A DNA stretch of 64,000 nt from Agrobacterium tumefaciens (GCF_009649785.1 NZ_WJOK01000012.1:1-64000); one strand, 5' to 3'. Positions 27,051 through 37,062 are shown, counted from the first letter of the stretch. Program-made: numbers and translations. Notes: generated by a model from the sequence alone, not told the origin.

Positions 27051-27630
27051 TGCCACACCCCAGCTTGCGGATTTGCGGCATGGCGATGTCGATAAGGCCG
27101 GAACTGCCGGCAACCGGCGTGTCGAGCAGCGTCATGACCAGCTTGAATGTCTGCCCCTGCGGCACGGCCAGCCAGTTATAGGTCTGGGCATCGGGTGCAA
27201 TGGTGATGTCGATGCCGCCATCGGCACTGCGCAGCAGCGTGCGCGAATTGAGCGCAAAGGGTCGTCCGGCATCTTCCGCCAGAACATTGCCCTGCTGGTC
27301 GGCGGTATAGAGCGTCCAGAACCGCGAGGGCGGCACGGCGCCCGCCAGCTGGTAACGGCATTCGCCGGTCAGGCGCTGGCCGTCGCTGTCGACGGAGGCG
27401 GTGAAGGCCAGTCCCTCGGCCGTTCCATAAAGCAGCTTGCCGGCATCGGCGCGGTGCGACTTGGCGTAGGGATCGGCCTCGATCGTCTGCGCTTCCGGAA
27501 AGGCATCCCATGAGCCGATGCGGATCGAGCCGAAGCCGGATGTCGCCTCAAGTGCTGCCAGCGTCGCGGCAATGCCGCCGCCAAAGGCGATCAATAGGGC
27601 GATGCCGACAAGGAATGGAACTCGAAACAC
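27043..27630 (-). CDS. DUF1214-like membrane-anchored protein
   Basis: A 195-residue protein with an N-terminal membrane helix (FLVGIALLIAFGGGIAATLA) and a DUF1214-type domain (ECRYQLAGAVPPSRFWTLYTADQQGN and NWLAVPQGQTFKLVMTLLDTP). The GTG at 27630 has GGGAAAACAGC upstream. The frame stays open to 29160, but that part is antisense to the M20 peptidase and is not coding. It is the partner of the DUF1254 gene just downstream and divergent from the peptidase gene. Confidence 0.65.
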   Translation of the reverse strand: MFRVPFLVGIALLIAFGGGIAATLAALEATSGFGSIRIGSWDAFPEAQTIEADPYAKSHRADAGKLLYGTAEGLAFTASVDSDGQRLTGECRYQLAGAVPPSRFWTLYTADQQGNVLAEDAGRPFALNSRTLLRSADGGIDITIAPDAQTYNWLAVPQGQTFKLVMTLLDTPVAGSSGLIDIAMPQIRKLGCGNA

Positions 27631-27738
27631 GCTGTTTTCCCGTTTTTGAACAGGTCGAGGACTATCACTGATTCCCTGTTTGGAAAATGGTACGCCTTGT
27701 TTAGTCTTGATGGAAATGACCAGAAGAGGGATTCCACC

Positions 27739-29127
27739 ATGTCGCGACAAGCCGCCATCGACCACGCCACCCGCTTTTTCGACGATGGCAGGTTCGAGCA
27801 GGACTTGGCGCGGCGCGTTTCGCTCCGCACCGAAAGCCAGGATAAGGCGCGCGGTGCCGAGCTGGCGCTCTATCTGGAGTGCGAAATGCAGCCCGCTTTC
27901 ACCGCCATGGGGTTTTCCTGCACGATCCTGCGCGACCCGGCGGCGGATTTGCCGTTTCTGATCGCCGAACGTTTCGAGGATGAAGATCTGCCGACCGTGC
28001 TGGGTTATGGCCACGGCGATGTGGTGCGTGGTCTTGATGACGGCTGGGCAGAAGGCCTTTCGCCTTTCGTGATGTCCGAGCGCAATGGCAGGTGGTACGG
28101 GCGCGGCACCGCCGACAACAAGGGGCAGCATTCGGTCAACATGGCGGCGCTGAAAGCGGTGCTGGAGACGCGTGGAAGACTTGGGTTCAACGCCAAATAT
28201 CTGATCGAGATGGGCGAGGAGAGGGGCTCTCCCGGCTTGAGGGAAGTTTGCCGGGACTATAGCGAGCGGCTGAAAGCCGATCTTCTGATCGCCTCCGACG
28301 GCCCGCGCCTGAATGCGGAGCGGCCGACCGTTTTTCTCGGTGCGCGCGGCGGCATTACCTTCGATCTGGTGATCGAGGCGCGGGAAGGCGGCCATCATTC
28401 CGGCAATTGGGGCGGGGCGCTGTCCAACCCCGGCGTGCAGCTGGCGCATGCCATGGCAAGCCTCGTTGGCCCATCCGGGCAGATCCGCGTGCCCGAACTG
28501 GTGCCGGAAGAACTGCCGCAGGCGGTGCGTGACGCGCTTGCCGATTGCGAGATCGATGGCGGACCGGATGGTCCGAAAATCGATCCTGACTGGGGCGAGC
28601 CCGGCCTTTCCACCGCCGAGCGTGTGTTCGGCTGGTGCGCGCTGGAGGTGCTGGCCTTTGAGACCGGCAATCCGCGCGCGCCGGTCAATGCCATTCCGCC
28701 ACGGGCATGGGCGCGGCTGCAATTGCGCTTCGTTGTCGGCATCGATCCGGAAGCCGCGCTGCCCGCCATCCGCCGCCATCTCGACCGGCAGGGGTTCAGC
28801 ATGGTTCGGATCGTACCCGCCGGCGACGAGATTTTCCGCGCCACGCGGCTCGATCCGCAGGACCCATGGGTCGGCTTCACTCTGAGTTCCATGGCCCGCA
28901 CGACGGGCAAGACACCGGCACTTCTTCCCAATCTGGGTGGCTCGCTGCCCAACGATATCTTTGCCGATATACTGAAACTGCGCACCATCTGGGTGCCGCA
29001 TTCTTATCCCGGCTGCTCGCAGCATGCGCCGAACGAACATTTGCCGAAGGAGATTGCCCGCGAGGCGCTTGCCATCATGGCCGGGCTTTACTGGGACCTC
29101 GGAGAGGGAGAAACCCCTCCGCTTTAA
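27739..29127 (+). CDS. M20 family metallopeptidase
   Basis: A 462-residue zinc peptidase or amidohydrolase. The metal ligands and catalytic residues fit the M20 scheme: H92 and D94 in YGHGDVV, D126 in GRGTADNKGQHS, E160/E161 in EMGEERGSPG, the ASDGPRL aspartate and a late C-terminal histidine (PHSYPGCSQHAPNEH). A dimerisation domain follows HHSGNWGG. Likely a cytosolic dipeptidase or N-acyl amino acid hydrolase; the substrate is not visible. AGAGGG precedes the ATG at 27739. It is convergent with the LysE gene, the two stops overlapping by three bases. Confidence 0.85.
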   Translation: MSRQAAIDHATRFFDDGRFEQDLARRVSLRTESQDKARGAELALYLECEMQPAFTAMGFSCTILRDPAADLPFLIAERFEDEDLPTVLGYGHGDVVRGLDDGWAEGLSPFVMSERNGRWYGRGTADNKGQHSVNMAALKAVLETRGRLGFNAKYLIEMGEERGSPGLREVCRDYSERLKADLLIASDGPRLNAERPTVFLGARGGITFDLVIEAREGGHHSGNWGGALSNPGVQLAHAMASLVGPSGQIRVPELVPEELPQAVRDALADCEIDGGPDGPKIDPDWGEPGLSTAERVFGWCALEVLAFETGNPRAPVNAIPPRAWARLQLRFVVGIDPEAALPAIRRHLDRQGFSMVRIVPAGDEIFRATRLDPQDPWVGFTLSSMARTTGKTPALLPNLGGSLPNDIFADILKLRTIWVPHSYPGCSQHAPNEHLPKEIAREALAIMAGLYWDLGEGETPPL

Positions 29128-29732
29128 GCGCCCATGACCAGCTTGAAGGCGATGGCCCACATGGTGAAGGCGATAACCCCTTCGAGGATGCGCCAGGCGG
29201 ACGGCTTTTCGAAGATCGGGCGCAGCCAGCGCGCGCCGTAACCCAGCGAAAAGAAGAACAGCAGGGAGCCGGTGGCGGCACCCGCCGCGAAGGTTTTTTC
29301 AAAGCCGGGAAATTGCGTGGAGATGGTGCCGAGCAACACGACGGTATCGAGATAGACATGCGGGTTGAGAAAGGTCAGCGCCAGGCAAATGGCAAGCGTC
29401 TGCCACAGGCTCGCCTCCCGCCTTTCCGCCACCGAAAGCACCTCCGACGAACGCAGGGCCGAATGTAGGCTTTTCGCGCCATACCAGATGAGAAACGCCG
29501 CACCGGCATACCGCATGATGGGATCGAGCGCCGGCATGACGGCGCTTATCCGCTGAAAACCGAAGACGCCGACGGTGATCAGCAGCGCATCGGAAATCGC
29601 GCAGGTGGCACAGACGGCAAAGACATGGGAGCGCGCCAGCCCCTGCTTCAGAACGAAAGCATTCTGCGCGCCGATGGCAACGATGAGGCTGAGACCCATC
29701 GTCAGGCCGGTGAAGAAGATTTGAATGTCCAT
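29124..29732 (-). CDS. LysE/ArgO family basic amino acid exporter
   Basis: A 202-residue exporter with about six membrane segments and the family stretch LIVAIGAQNAFVLKQGL and later LTFLNPHVYLDTVVLLG, which is the ArgO/LysE subtype for arginine and lysine. The start at 29732 (MDIQIFFTGL) suits the family. It is divergent from an ArgP-like LysR regulator, the classical arrangement for an amino-acid-induced exporter. Confidence 0.88.
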   Translation of the reverse strand: MDIQIFFTGLTMGLSLIVAIGAQNAFVLKQGLARSHVFAVCATCAISDALLITVGVFGFQRISAVMPALDPIMRYAGAAFLIWYGAKSLHSALRSSEVLSVAERREASLWQTLAICLALTFLNPHVYLDTVVLLGTISTQFPGFEKTFAAGAATGSLLFFFSLGYGARWLRPIFEKPSAWRILEGVIAFTMWAIAFKLVMGA

Positions 29733-29819
29733 GTGCTGGCTGCTGCCTTTTGTCTCTGCCTGTGCGGATGGATGATGCCACCGCTTCCAGACCGAGTGCT
29801 TTGATATTTCCCTCACATG

Positions 29820-29836
29820 GTTTAATCAAATTAAAC
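29820..29836. promoter_or_regulatory. Inverted repeat in the exporter/ArgP-like intergenic region
   Basis: GTTTAAT and ATTAAAC are perfect arms around CAA, 88 bp upstream of the exporter start. It is a good candidate for the LysR-type regulator's site, though LysR sites usually have T-N11-A form, so this is inference. Confidence 0.45.
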
Positions 29837-29917
29837 AAACTCAGTTCAAGTAAGTAAAACTAATGACGGGCAAAAACTATGCGACAGGGCGATTTCATGT
29901 GCGGGCACCTCGCCTGA

Positions 29918-29950
29918 CCCTCATTCCTGTGACAAGGACAGGAATGAGGG
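29918..29950. repeat. Palindromic intergenic repeat, family A (longest perfect arms)
   Basis: CCCTCATTCCTGT and ACAGGAATGAGGG are perfect 13-base arms around GACAAGG. This is the best-preserved copy of the family in the window. Confidence 0.85.
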
Positions 29951-30028
29951 AAGAGGAGAGTGCTACTGCTACTGCCCGGACGCTTCCCGTCAACCACGCC
30001 CATATCAATCTTTACAAGGAGGCCTTTG

Positions 30029-30928
30029 ATGCTGGACTATCCTTCCATGCGCGCCGTGGCGCTCGTGGCCCAGACCGGCAGCTTTGAGAAGGCGGCACAG
30101 GTGCTGTGTGTCACGCCCTCGGCCGTTTCCCAGCGTATCAAGCAGCTGGAGGAGCGCCTCGGCGTGGTGCTGATCGTGCGCGGTAATCCTTGCGTGGCGA
30201 CGGAAAAGGGCGAATGGCTTTGCCGGCACATGGACCATGTCGGCATGCTGGAAACCGAACTGTTCCGGCAGCTTCCGGTTCTTTCGGAAGCGGGCGCGGC
30301 GGCAGAGCGTGTCACACTCAACATTGCCACCAATGCCGATAGTCTCGGCACATGGTTTCTCGACGCGGTTTCGAAATTCACCGGTGGCAGCGACTATCTC
30401 GTCAACATCGCGGTGGACGATCAGGACCATACGGTGGAATGGCTGCGCGGGGGCAGGGTGCTCGCCGCCGTCACCGCCCATGCCAAGCCTGTGCAGGGCT
30501 GCCGGGTCTTGGCTCTCGGTGTGCTCAGATATCACGCCACCGCCAGCCCGGCTTTCATGGCGCGCCATTTCTCCGATGGCGTCACGCCCGCCACGCTTGC
30601 CCGCGCGCCGGGGCTTACCTTCAACCAGAAGGACAGGCTGCAGGCCAGCTGGATCAAAAAAGCGCTGGGTGAGGATATATCCTATCCCACCCACTGGCTG
30701 CCCTCGACCGACGGTTTCGTGAAGGCAAGTCTTGCCGGCATGGGCTGGGGCCTCAACCCGGTGCAGCTGGTGGGAGAGCACCTTGAGGCGGGGCGGCTTG
30801 TGGAAGTCGTTCCCGGCACACCGCTCGATATCCCGCTCTACTGGCAGGTCAATCGGCTCGCCGCTGAACGCCTCGGCACGCTCACCGCCCATGTGGTGGA
30901 AACAGCACGGGCGGCGCTTCTTTCCTGA
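30029..30928 (+). CDS. argP: LysR-family regulator ArgP/LysG type
   Basis: A 299-residue LysR regulator with an N-terminal winged HTH (residues 1-60, SFEKAAQVLCVTPSAVSQRIKQLEERLG) and an effector domain. The sequence resembles ArgP/IciA, which binds lysine or arginine and activates the exporter. AAGGAGG precedes the ATG at 30029. Divergent from the LysE/ArgO-like gene. The name is inferred from domain and arrangement. Confidence 0.8.
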   Translation: MLDYPSMRAVALVAQTGSFEKAAQVLCVTPSAVSQRIKQLEERLGVVLIVRGNPCVATEKGEWLCRHMDHVGMLETELFRQLPVLSEAGAAAERVTLNIATNADSLGTWFLDAVSKFTGGSDYLVNIAVDDQDHTVEWLRGGRVLAAVTAHAKPVQGCRVLALGVLRYHATASPAFMARHFSDGVTPATLARAPGLTFNQKDRLQASWIKKALGEDISYPTHWLPSTDGFVKASLAGMGWGLNPVQLVGEHLEAGRLVEVVPGTPLDIPLYWQVNRLAAERLGTLTAHVVETARAALLS

Positions 30929-30934
30929 GGCAGA

Positions 30935-31393
30935 TCAAATAGTCTGCCATTCGCTCCAGTTCAACACGCGCGGAATCTGCGGTTTTGCTTCGCCGCCAAG
31001 AAACGCGATATATTCCAGCGAGTGGCCGTCGGGATCCTTGAAATAGACGTTGGCTGCCGGCATCCATGGAAAGACGACGGGCTCGTCGATCTCGTTTTCG
31101 CCGTCAAAACCGAGCGGCGTTACGCCGTTCCGGCGTAGATAGTCCGGTGCGGCGAGAAGCTGATCAAAATCGACGCTGAAGGCGATGTGCAGTCTCATAT
31201 TGATGGGTGCGGAATGGATGGACCATAGGCCAAGCATCGAATGCCCACGTTCGCCGGTCCAGAAGAACGCCACATTCCGTTCAGGGAATCGTTGTGCCAG
31301 CTCCAAGCCGACAACATTACGATAAAACTCAACCGAGCGTTCCAGGTTCGAAACCGTCAAATGCGTCTCGAACAATGCTTTTACTTTCACCAT
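30935..31393 (-). CDS. VOC (glyoxalase/bleomycin-resistance) protein
   Basis: A single-domain VOC protein of 152 residues with the ligand pattern H11 (FETHLTVSNL), a second histidine in RLHIAFSV and a C-terminal glutamate in PDGHSLEYIAFLG, so a metal site is likely. The reaction is unknown; relatives act on glutathione adducts, antibiotics or aromatic substrates. The stop lies 7 bp from the end of argP. Confidence 0.75.
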   Translation of the reverse strand: MVKVKALFETHLTVSNLERSVEFYRNVVGLELAQRFPERNVAFFWTGERGHSMLGLWSIHSAPINMRLHIAFSVDFDQLLAAPDYLRRNGVTPLGFDGENEIDEPVVFPWMPAANVYFKDPDGHSLEYIAFLGGEAKPQIPRVLNWSEWQTI

Positions 31394-31574
31394 TTCCTGT
31401 CCTCAATTGCCTTAGCGCTGCACCTTTCGGGCATTCGCTTTCTTGCAACCGGACTGTGCAACCTCAACCATGATTGAGGTCAAGCACCAAATATGGATTT
31501 TTCTAAAGCCGAGTGCAGGCAGCAATCTGGAGGGAAAAACGCCTTCAGCATTATGAGCCAAGGTTGCCAAGCCG

Positions 31575-33770
31575 TCACCGCCGGGCCGCATCCCCCGGGC
31601 CATCCCGCAATGACGCATCCGCAACCTTTTGCGTCGTGACGGTCAAAGGCGTGGCTTCCTTCATCTTCTTGGCGATGGAACGGATGACGCGGGTTGCTTC
31701 GGCTGAGAGCGAGCGTGGGCGGGTGAGTGCCGGCATGGCGGGTGCAGCGGTGGCGGATGCGGCAGCGACCTGGGCCGAAGGCTGCGGGCGCGCGCCTGTC
31801 GGCAGCGGGTTCTGGATGCCGGGAATGGGGCGCAGCTCCATGCCTTGATGGGCGTAGTCCATAAGCCGCTTGAAGGTCATGGCGGGAAGCGCGCCGCCGG
31901 TCATGTTGTTCATCGGCGTGAAATCGTCGTTTCCGAACCAGACCGCCGTGGTGTAATTGCCGGTGAAGCCCACATACCAGGCGTCGCGGTAAGCCTGCGA
32001 CGTGCCGGTCTTGCCGCCGGAAACGATGCCGTTTTCAAGCGCGCCGCGCCGGGCCGTTCCCATCACGGGAATGGTGACAAGCATCTGGTTCATCTTCGAA
32101 TTGGCCTCTTCGGAAAGCACCCGCTTGGCGGGTTCCTCGTCACGGCCGAAATCGTAGAGAACCTTGCCCTCGTAATCCAGCACCTGCTCGATGCCGTGGC
32201 GGCGCGATTGCATGCCATCGGCCGGGAACACGGCATAGGCCGTCGCCTGATCGAGAACCGTCAGTTCCGATGTGCCGAGCGGAATGGTCTTGTCGCTGCG
32301 CAGCGGCGTGGCGACGCCCATCGCCTTGGCGGTGTCGACGATCACCTGCGTGCCGAGCACGTCTTTGGCGAGACGCACCGGCACGGTGTTGTAGGATTTG
32401 GCAAGCGCCACCTGCAACGTCACTTTGCCGGCGTAGGAGCGGCCATAATTCTGCGGAGACCAGCCGCGCCAGGTCACGGGCGCGTCGGAAATCAGCGTCT
32501 CCGGCTTCATGCCCTTTTCCATGGCGGCCGAGTAGGTATAGACCTTGAAGGAGGATCCCGGCTGGCGCAGCGCCGCCGTCGCGCGGTTGAACTGGCTTTC
32601 GCCGTAGTCACGCCCGCCGACCATGGCGCGCAACGCGCCGCCGTTTTCGATCATCACCATCGCGCCCTGCTTGACGCGGTAGCCCTCGCCATACTCGCGC
32701 AGCTCCATTTCCATCGCCTGCTCGGCTGCCTGTTGCAGCCCGGTATCGATGGTGGTGCGCACGACGACGGTATGGTCCTTGAACCTGCCCTGCGCCGCCA
32801 GCCGCTGTACCTCGTCAAACGCCCAGTCGAGGAAATAATCCGGGGCCTTCACATCGGCGCGGTCAATGACGGTGGCCGGATTGCGCCGCGCGCCGATCAC
32901 CTGACCCTCGGTCATCAGCCCGCTCTGCACCAGGTTGGAAAGCACGGTGTTGGCGCGCGCACGTGCGGCGGGCAGGTTGACATGCGGTGCGTATTTAGCC
33001 GGCGCCTTGAACAGGCCGGCGAGGATGGCGGATTCGGCAAGCGTGACATCGGTCAGGTTCTTGCCGAAGTAAAATTGCGCCGCCGCTGCTGCCCCGAACG
33101 TGCCGCCGCCCATATAGGCGCGGTCGAGATAAAGGCTGAGGATTTCCTTCTTCGACATGTTGGCCTCGAGCCACAGCGCGAGGAAGGCTTCCTTGATCTT
33201 GCGCTCAAGCGAGCGCTCATTGGTAAGGAACAGGTTCTTGGCAAGCTGCTGCGTCAGCGTCGAGCCGCCCTGCACCACGCCGCCGGCGCGGGCATTCTCG
33301 CTCATGGCGCGTGCAAGGCCAATGAAATCGATGCCGAAATGGTCGAAGAAACGCCTGTCTTCGGTGGCCAGAACCGCCTTGATGAAATGATCCGGCATCT
33401 GGTCGATCGGGACGGAATCCTCATGGATGATGCCGCGATGGCCGATGGTGTTGCCGTAACGGTCAAGGAAGGTCACGGCAAAATCACCGCGATAACGCCA
33501 GTCCTTCTTGGTCTCCTCAAAGGCGGGCATGGCAAGCGCCAGAAGAACGACACAGCCGGCCGTTCCGAAGGTCAGCGCGTCGCATGTCAGGTTGACGAGA
33601 AGCTTCTTCCAGCCGCGCACATGCAGTTTGCGCGAGGCAATGGTGACGTCTTCCCAGAAATCCACCAGCCTTGCCGCAGCCGTCCACAGGCCGGAGTCGA
33701 TAAAGCTATCGATTCTCAGCAGGATGTGCCGCTTTTTGCGACCGTTTTTATCGTCTTTTTCTTCCTGCAC
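31575..33770 (-). CDS. Bifunctional class A penicillin-binding protein
   Basis: A 731-residue peptidoglycan synthase anchored by one N-terminal helix (about 66-84). The glycosyltransferase domain has E137 in ATEDRRFFDHFGID and GGSTLTQQLAKNLFL; the transpeptidase has S406 in GSSFK, KSYN and GGKTGTS. Both active sites are complete. From gene order in A. fabrum it may be PBP1b2, which I recall as a secondary class A PBP; this is uncertain. The start is a GTG at 33770. An unrelated frame of 693 codons runs antisense. Confidence 0.88.
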   Translation of the reverse strand: MQEEKDDKNGRKKRHILLRIDSFIDSGLWTAAARLVDFWEDVTIASRKLHVRGWKKLLVNLTCDALTFGTAGCVVLLALAMPAFEETKKDWRYRGDFAVTFLDRYGNTIGHRGIIHEDSVPIDQMPDHFIKAVLATEDRRFFDHFGIDFIGLARAMSENARAGGVVQGGSTLTQQLAKNLFLTNERSLERKIKEAFLALWLEANMSKKEILSLYLDRAYMGGGTFGAAAAAQFYFGKNLTDVTLAESAILAGLFKAPAKYAPHVNLPAARARANTVLSNLVQSGLMTEGQVIGARRNPATVIDRADVKAPDYFLDWAFDEVQRLAAQGRFKDHTVVVRTTIDTGLQQAAEQAMEMELREYGEGYRVKQGAMVMIENGGALRAMVGGRDYGESQFNRATAALRQPGSSFKVYTYSAAMEKGMKPETLISDAPVTWRGWSPQNYGRSYAGKVTLQVALAKSYNTVPVRLAKDVLGTQVIVDTAKAMGVATPLRSDKTIPLGTSELTVLDQATAYAVFPADGMQSRRHGIEQVLDYEGKVLYDFGRDEEPAKRVLSEEANSKMNQMLVTIPVMGTARRGALENGIVSGGKTGTSQAYRDAWYVGFTGNYTTAVWFGNDDFTPMNNMTGGALPAMTFKRLMDYAHQGMELRPIPGIQNPLPTGARPQPSAQVAAASATAAPAMPALTRPRSLSAEATRVIRSIAKKMKEATPLTVTTQKVADASLRDGPGDAARR

Positions 33771-33911
33771 CTGGCGATGTTTTCCTGTTCAACGCAACGC
33801 GGATTGTCGATGTTTCTGCGCTTCATCCAATTCCGGACGCAAAACCATGACATGGTTCTGCTGGAATTGCTTGACGCGGCGGCCTCTCGCGGGTCAATGA
33901 CCCTTTGCCAC

Positions 33912-33962
33912 TCGCCAAAATGCTAAAATATCGTACAAACCAGCCCTTGGCGATACGATATT
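33912..33962. promoter_or_regulatory. Two interleaved perfect inverted repeats upstream of ycgN
   Basis: Arm A is TCGCCAA (33912-33918), with its complement TTGGCGA at 33947-33953. Arm B is AATATCGTA (33927-33935), with TACGATATT at 33954-33962. The order is A, B, A', B', so as RNA the two hairpins could form only alternately; as DNA they are two nested protein sites. They lie 55 bp before the YcgN gene and 142 bp from the PBP start. Confidence 0.6.
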
Positions 33963-34016
33963 AAGGATTAGGGATCGGTTAAACCTTGCCCTCCAAGAGA
34001 TCAAAATGGAACGGAA

Positions 34017-34505
34017 ATGTTAACGATGAATGACGCGCCGTTCTGGAAAACCAAATCACTGGAAGAGATGAGTGGCCAGGAATGGGAAAGCCTGTGCGAC
34101 GGCTGCGGCCTGTGCTGTCTGAACAAGCTGGAAGATTGGGACACCGGCGAAGTGGTGTTCACGTCGGTCCGCTGTCAGCTGCTCGACGGTGAAAGCTGTC
34201 GGTGCTCCGACTATGAGAACCGCCGCGCCACCGTGCCGGACTGTATCCAGCTTGATTTGAAAAAGGTGCACGAAATCGGCTGGCTGCCGCCCACCTGCGC
34301 CTACGCGCTGGTACGCGATGGCAAGGATCTGTACTGGTGGCACTATCTCGTCTCCGGCGACGTGAACACGGTGCATCAGGCCGGCATTTCCGCGCGCGGC
34401 CGCACCGTCAACGAGCTGGACGTGGAGGTTGACGATTTCGAGGATTATGTGGTGGACTGGCCGCTCACAGTGGGTGAGACGGCGGGCGAAAAAGAGAATA
34501 GCTGA
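34017..34505 (+). CDS. YcgN-family cysteine cluster protein
   Basis: A 162-residue protein of the UPF0260/YcgN family with many cysteines ([42 protein letters not shown]), which probably bind an Fe-S cluster or zinc. The function is unknown. The start is ATG at 34017 or three codons later. Confidence 0.8.
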   Translation: MLTMNDAPFWKTKSLEEMSGQEWESLCDGCGLCCLNKLEDWDTGEVVFTSVRCQLLDGESCRCSDYENRRATVPDCIQLDLKKVHEIGWLPPTCAYALVRDGKDLYWWHYLVSGDVNTVHQAGISARGRTVNELDVEVDDFEDYVVDWPLTVGETAGEKENS

Positions 34506-34622
34506 CGGAAGTCGCCAATTTTCGTGTTGGTCCTATTCCTGCCCCATCGTTTTCTTAAGGCATGTTTCGGAAGAACGGCATGCCTGAAACAAGGGCCGCC
34601 GTTCATCCATTCCGGCATATGA

Positions 34623-35477
<855 letters not shown>

Positions 35478-35511
35478 TTATACGGCTGGCCAGCCCCAAG
35501 GAAAAGCGGAC

Positions 35512-36120
35512 ATGGCGGATGCCTCCAACGATGTGATCAAGCTCTACACCGACCATGGGGCCGATTTCGACAGGCTGCGCGGTCGTTCACTCGCCGAAAA
35601 ACCCTGGCTGGATCGGTTCACGTCGCTTTTGCCGCAGGGCGGATCCATCCTCGATATCGGCTGCGGTTCAGGCGAGCCGATCGCCGGCTACTTCATCGGC
35701 AACGGATATGACGTGACCGGCATCGATACGTCATATCCCCTGATAGAAATTTGCCGCACCAGATTTCCGGAAAAGCGCTGGGTGGTCGCCGATATGCGTG
35801 AACTCGTGTTGAGTAGCCGCTTCGACGGGTTGATTGCCTGGCATAGTTTTTTCCATCTGAAGGCCGACGATCAGCGCCGCATGTTCGGTATTTTCCGGCA
35901 GCACGCCAATGACGGCGCCGCACTGATGTTCACGGCCGGGCCGGGACACGGGGAAGCGACGGGGACCCTTCAGGGAAAGCTGCTTTACCATGCCAGCCTC
36001 GCTCGCGAAGAATATGAAAGCCTGCTTGCCGCGCACGGGTTTCGACTTCTCGACCACATCGTCAACGATCCCGATTGCGGTGGGGCGACGATTTATCTCG
36101 CCAGACGTGTGGCGGCGTAA
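35512..36120 (+). CDS. Class I SAM-dependent methyltransferase
   Basis: A 202-residue methyltransferase with the SAM-binding motif SILDIGCGSGEPIAGYF, acidic residue D77 in GIDTS and VVADMRE as motif II. Small-molecule methylation is likely; the substrate is unknown. AAGGAAAAGCGGAC precedes the ATG. It starts 34 bp after the beta-lactamase gene. Confidence 0.8.
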   Translation: MADASNDVIKLYTDHGADFDRLRGRSLAEKPWLDRFTSLLPQGGSILDIGCGSGEPIAGYFIGNGYDVTGIDTSYPLIEICRTRFPEKRWVVADMRELVLSSRFDGLIAWHSFFHLKADDQRRMFGIFRQHANDGAALMFTAGPGHGEATGTLQGKLLYHASLAREEYESLLAAHGFRLLDHIVNDPDCGGATIYLARRVAA

Positions 36121-36185
36121 CCATCGAATTCAGAGCCCTGCCAAGCACTCACGATTGTGTGTGCGATAAAAAATGTCGTTATCCC

Positions 36186-36216
36186 TTGACCTTCCCATGA
36201 TGGGAATCCTTACATA
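36186..36216 (+). promoter_or_regulatory. MerR-type promoter/operator of hmrR
   Basis: A -35 element TTGACC (36186-36191) and a -10 element TACATA (36211-36216) are separated by 19 bp, the long spacing of MerR-family promoters. The spacer holds the perfect palindrome TTCCCATGATGGGAA (36192-36206), like CueR/HmrR boxes. It lies 44 bp upstream of hmrR, so autoregulation by copper is likely. Confidence 0.8.
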
Positions 36217-36259
36217 GTAGCCATAAACGGGCGAAAGTCGCCCTGAGGGAAGTGGCATT

Positions 36260-36685
36260 ATGAATATCGGACAGGCTTCGGATGCATCCGGCGTTTCCGC
36301 CAAGATGATCCGTTATTACGAGCAGATCGGCCTCATCACCCCCGCCGCCCGCACCGGCAACAACTACCGGGTCTATGGCGAGCAGGACGTGCATAATCTT
36401 CGCTTTATCAAGCGGGCGCGCACGCTTGGCTTCTCGCTGGAGGAGACGGAAACGCTCCTGAAACTCTGGCAGGACAAGAGCCGCGAGAGTTCGGCGGTGA
36501 AGGACATTGCGCTCGGCCATATCGCCGATCTCGAACAGAAGATTGCCGAGATGAAGGGCATGGTGAAGACGCTGTCCCACCTTGCCCATTGCTGCGGCGG
36601 CGACCACCGGCCGGATTGCCCGATCCTCGATGATCTAGCGGCAGGCGTCGAAAAGGCCGCCCACAAGCCTGCGAAGGCCCACTGA
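36260..36685 (+). CDS. hmrR: Cu(I)-responsive MerR-family regulator (HmrR/CueR type)
   Basis: A 141-residue regulator with the MerR HTH (residues 1-70) and the metal-binding loop CCGGDHRPDC. C112 and C120 are at exactly the positions of CueR's Cu(I) ligands and S77 matches the residue that marks monovalent ions. It senses Cu(I), Ag(I) or Au(I). No copper ATPase or chaperone gene is adjacent, so it is an orphan; its targets may be elsewhere or only itself. Confidence 0.9.
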   Translation: MNIGQASDASGVSAKMIRYYEQIGLITPAARTGNNYRVYGEQDVHNLRFIKRARTLGFSLEETETLLKLWQDKSRESSAVKDIALGHIADLEQKIAEMKGMVKTLSHLAHCCGGDHRPDCPILDDLAAGVEKAAHKPAKAH

Positions 36686-36713
36686 CGGCCGCATCCCGCC
36701 CCGCCGCCAGTCC

Positions 36714-36962
36714 CTAAACCTCGTCGAACGCACCGCCTTCGCGCGAGGGATTGCGGTCGATCACGCGCTCTTCCGCGTCATCGGGAAGGGCCTCGTCGCT
36801 TTCCTGATAGGGGTCGTCTTCGCTCTCGGCCTCTTCTTCCTCGATTTCATGTTCGATGGACTGCGGAATTTCTCCCTTTGCCGGAAGGGCGTCGATATCG
36901 AGATCGAGCAGTTCCTCGTCCATGGCGTCTTCGTTGAGAGGTGTGATTTTCTTGCGGTCCAT
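36714..36962 (-). CDS. Small acidic hypothetical protein (82 aa)
   Basis: An 82-residue, strongly acidic protein (about a third Asp/Glu, with EIEEEEAESEDD) with no recognisable domain, probably disordered. AAAGGAT lies before the ATG. It is convergent with hmrR and the stop codons are 28 bp apart. Conservation in rhizobia is my recollection and not visible from the sequence. Confidence 0.65.
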   Translation of the reverse strand: MDRKKITPLNEDAMDEELLDLDIDALPAKGEIPQSIEHEIEEEEAESEDDPYQESDEALPDDAEERVIDRNPSREGGAFDEV

Positions 36963-37062
36963 GGTGGTATCCTTTCTGTCTGGTCATTGCGCAAACGACC
37001 GGGGAGGCAGAGGGTTCCTGATGCCTGCAAGTTCGCTCGAGCGGAATAGGTAAAAAGGCGCC

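Noticed and set aside
27043-29160. 705-codon minus-strand reading frame
   Set aside because: Only the last 195 codons are coding (DUF1214 gene). The rest is antisense to the M20 peptidase, whose catalytic motifs are clear.
31845-33926. 693-codon plus-strand reading frame
   Set aside because: It lies antisense to the class A PBP, which has complete catalytic motifs; a GC-rich genome gives such shadows.
33912-33962. Firm H-type pseudoknot
   Set aside because: No bases separate A' and B', so both full stems could not form together sterically; alternating hairpins or protein sites are more likely.
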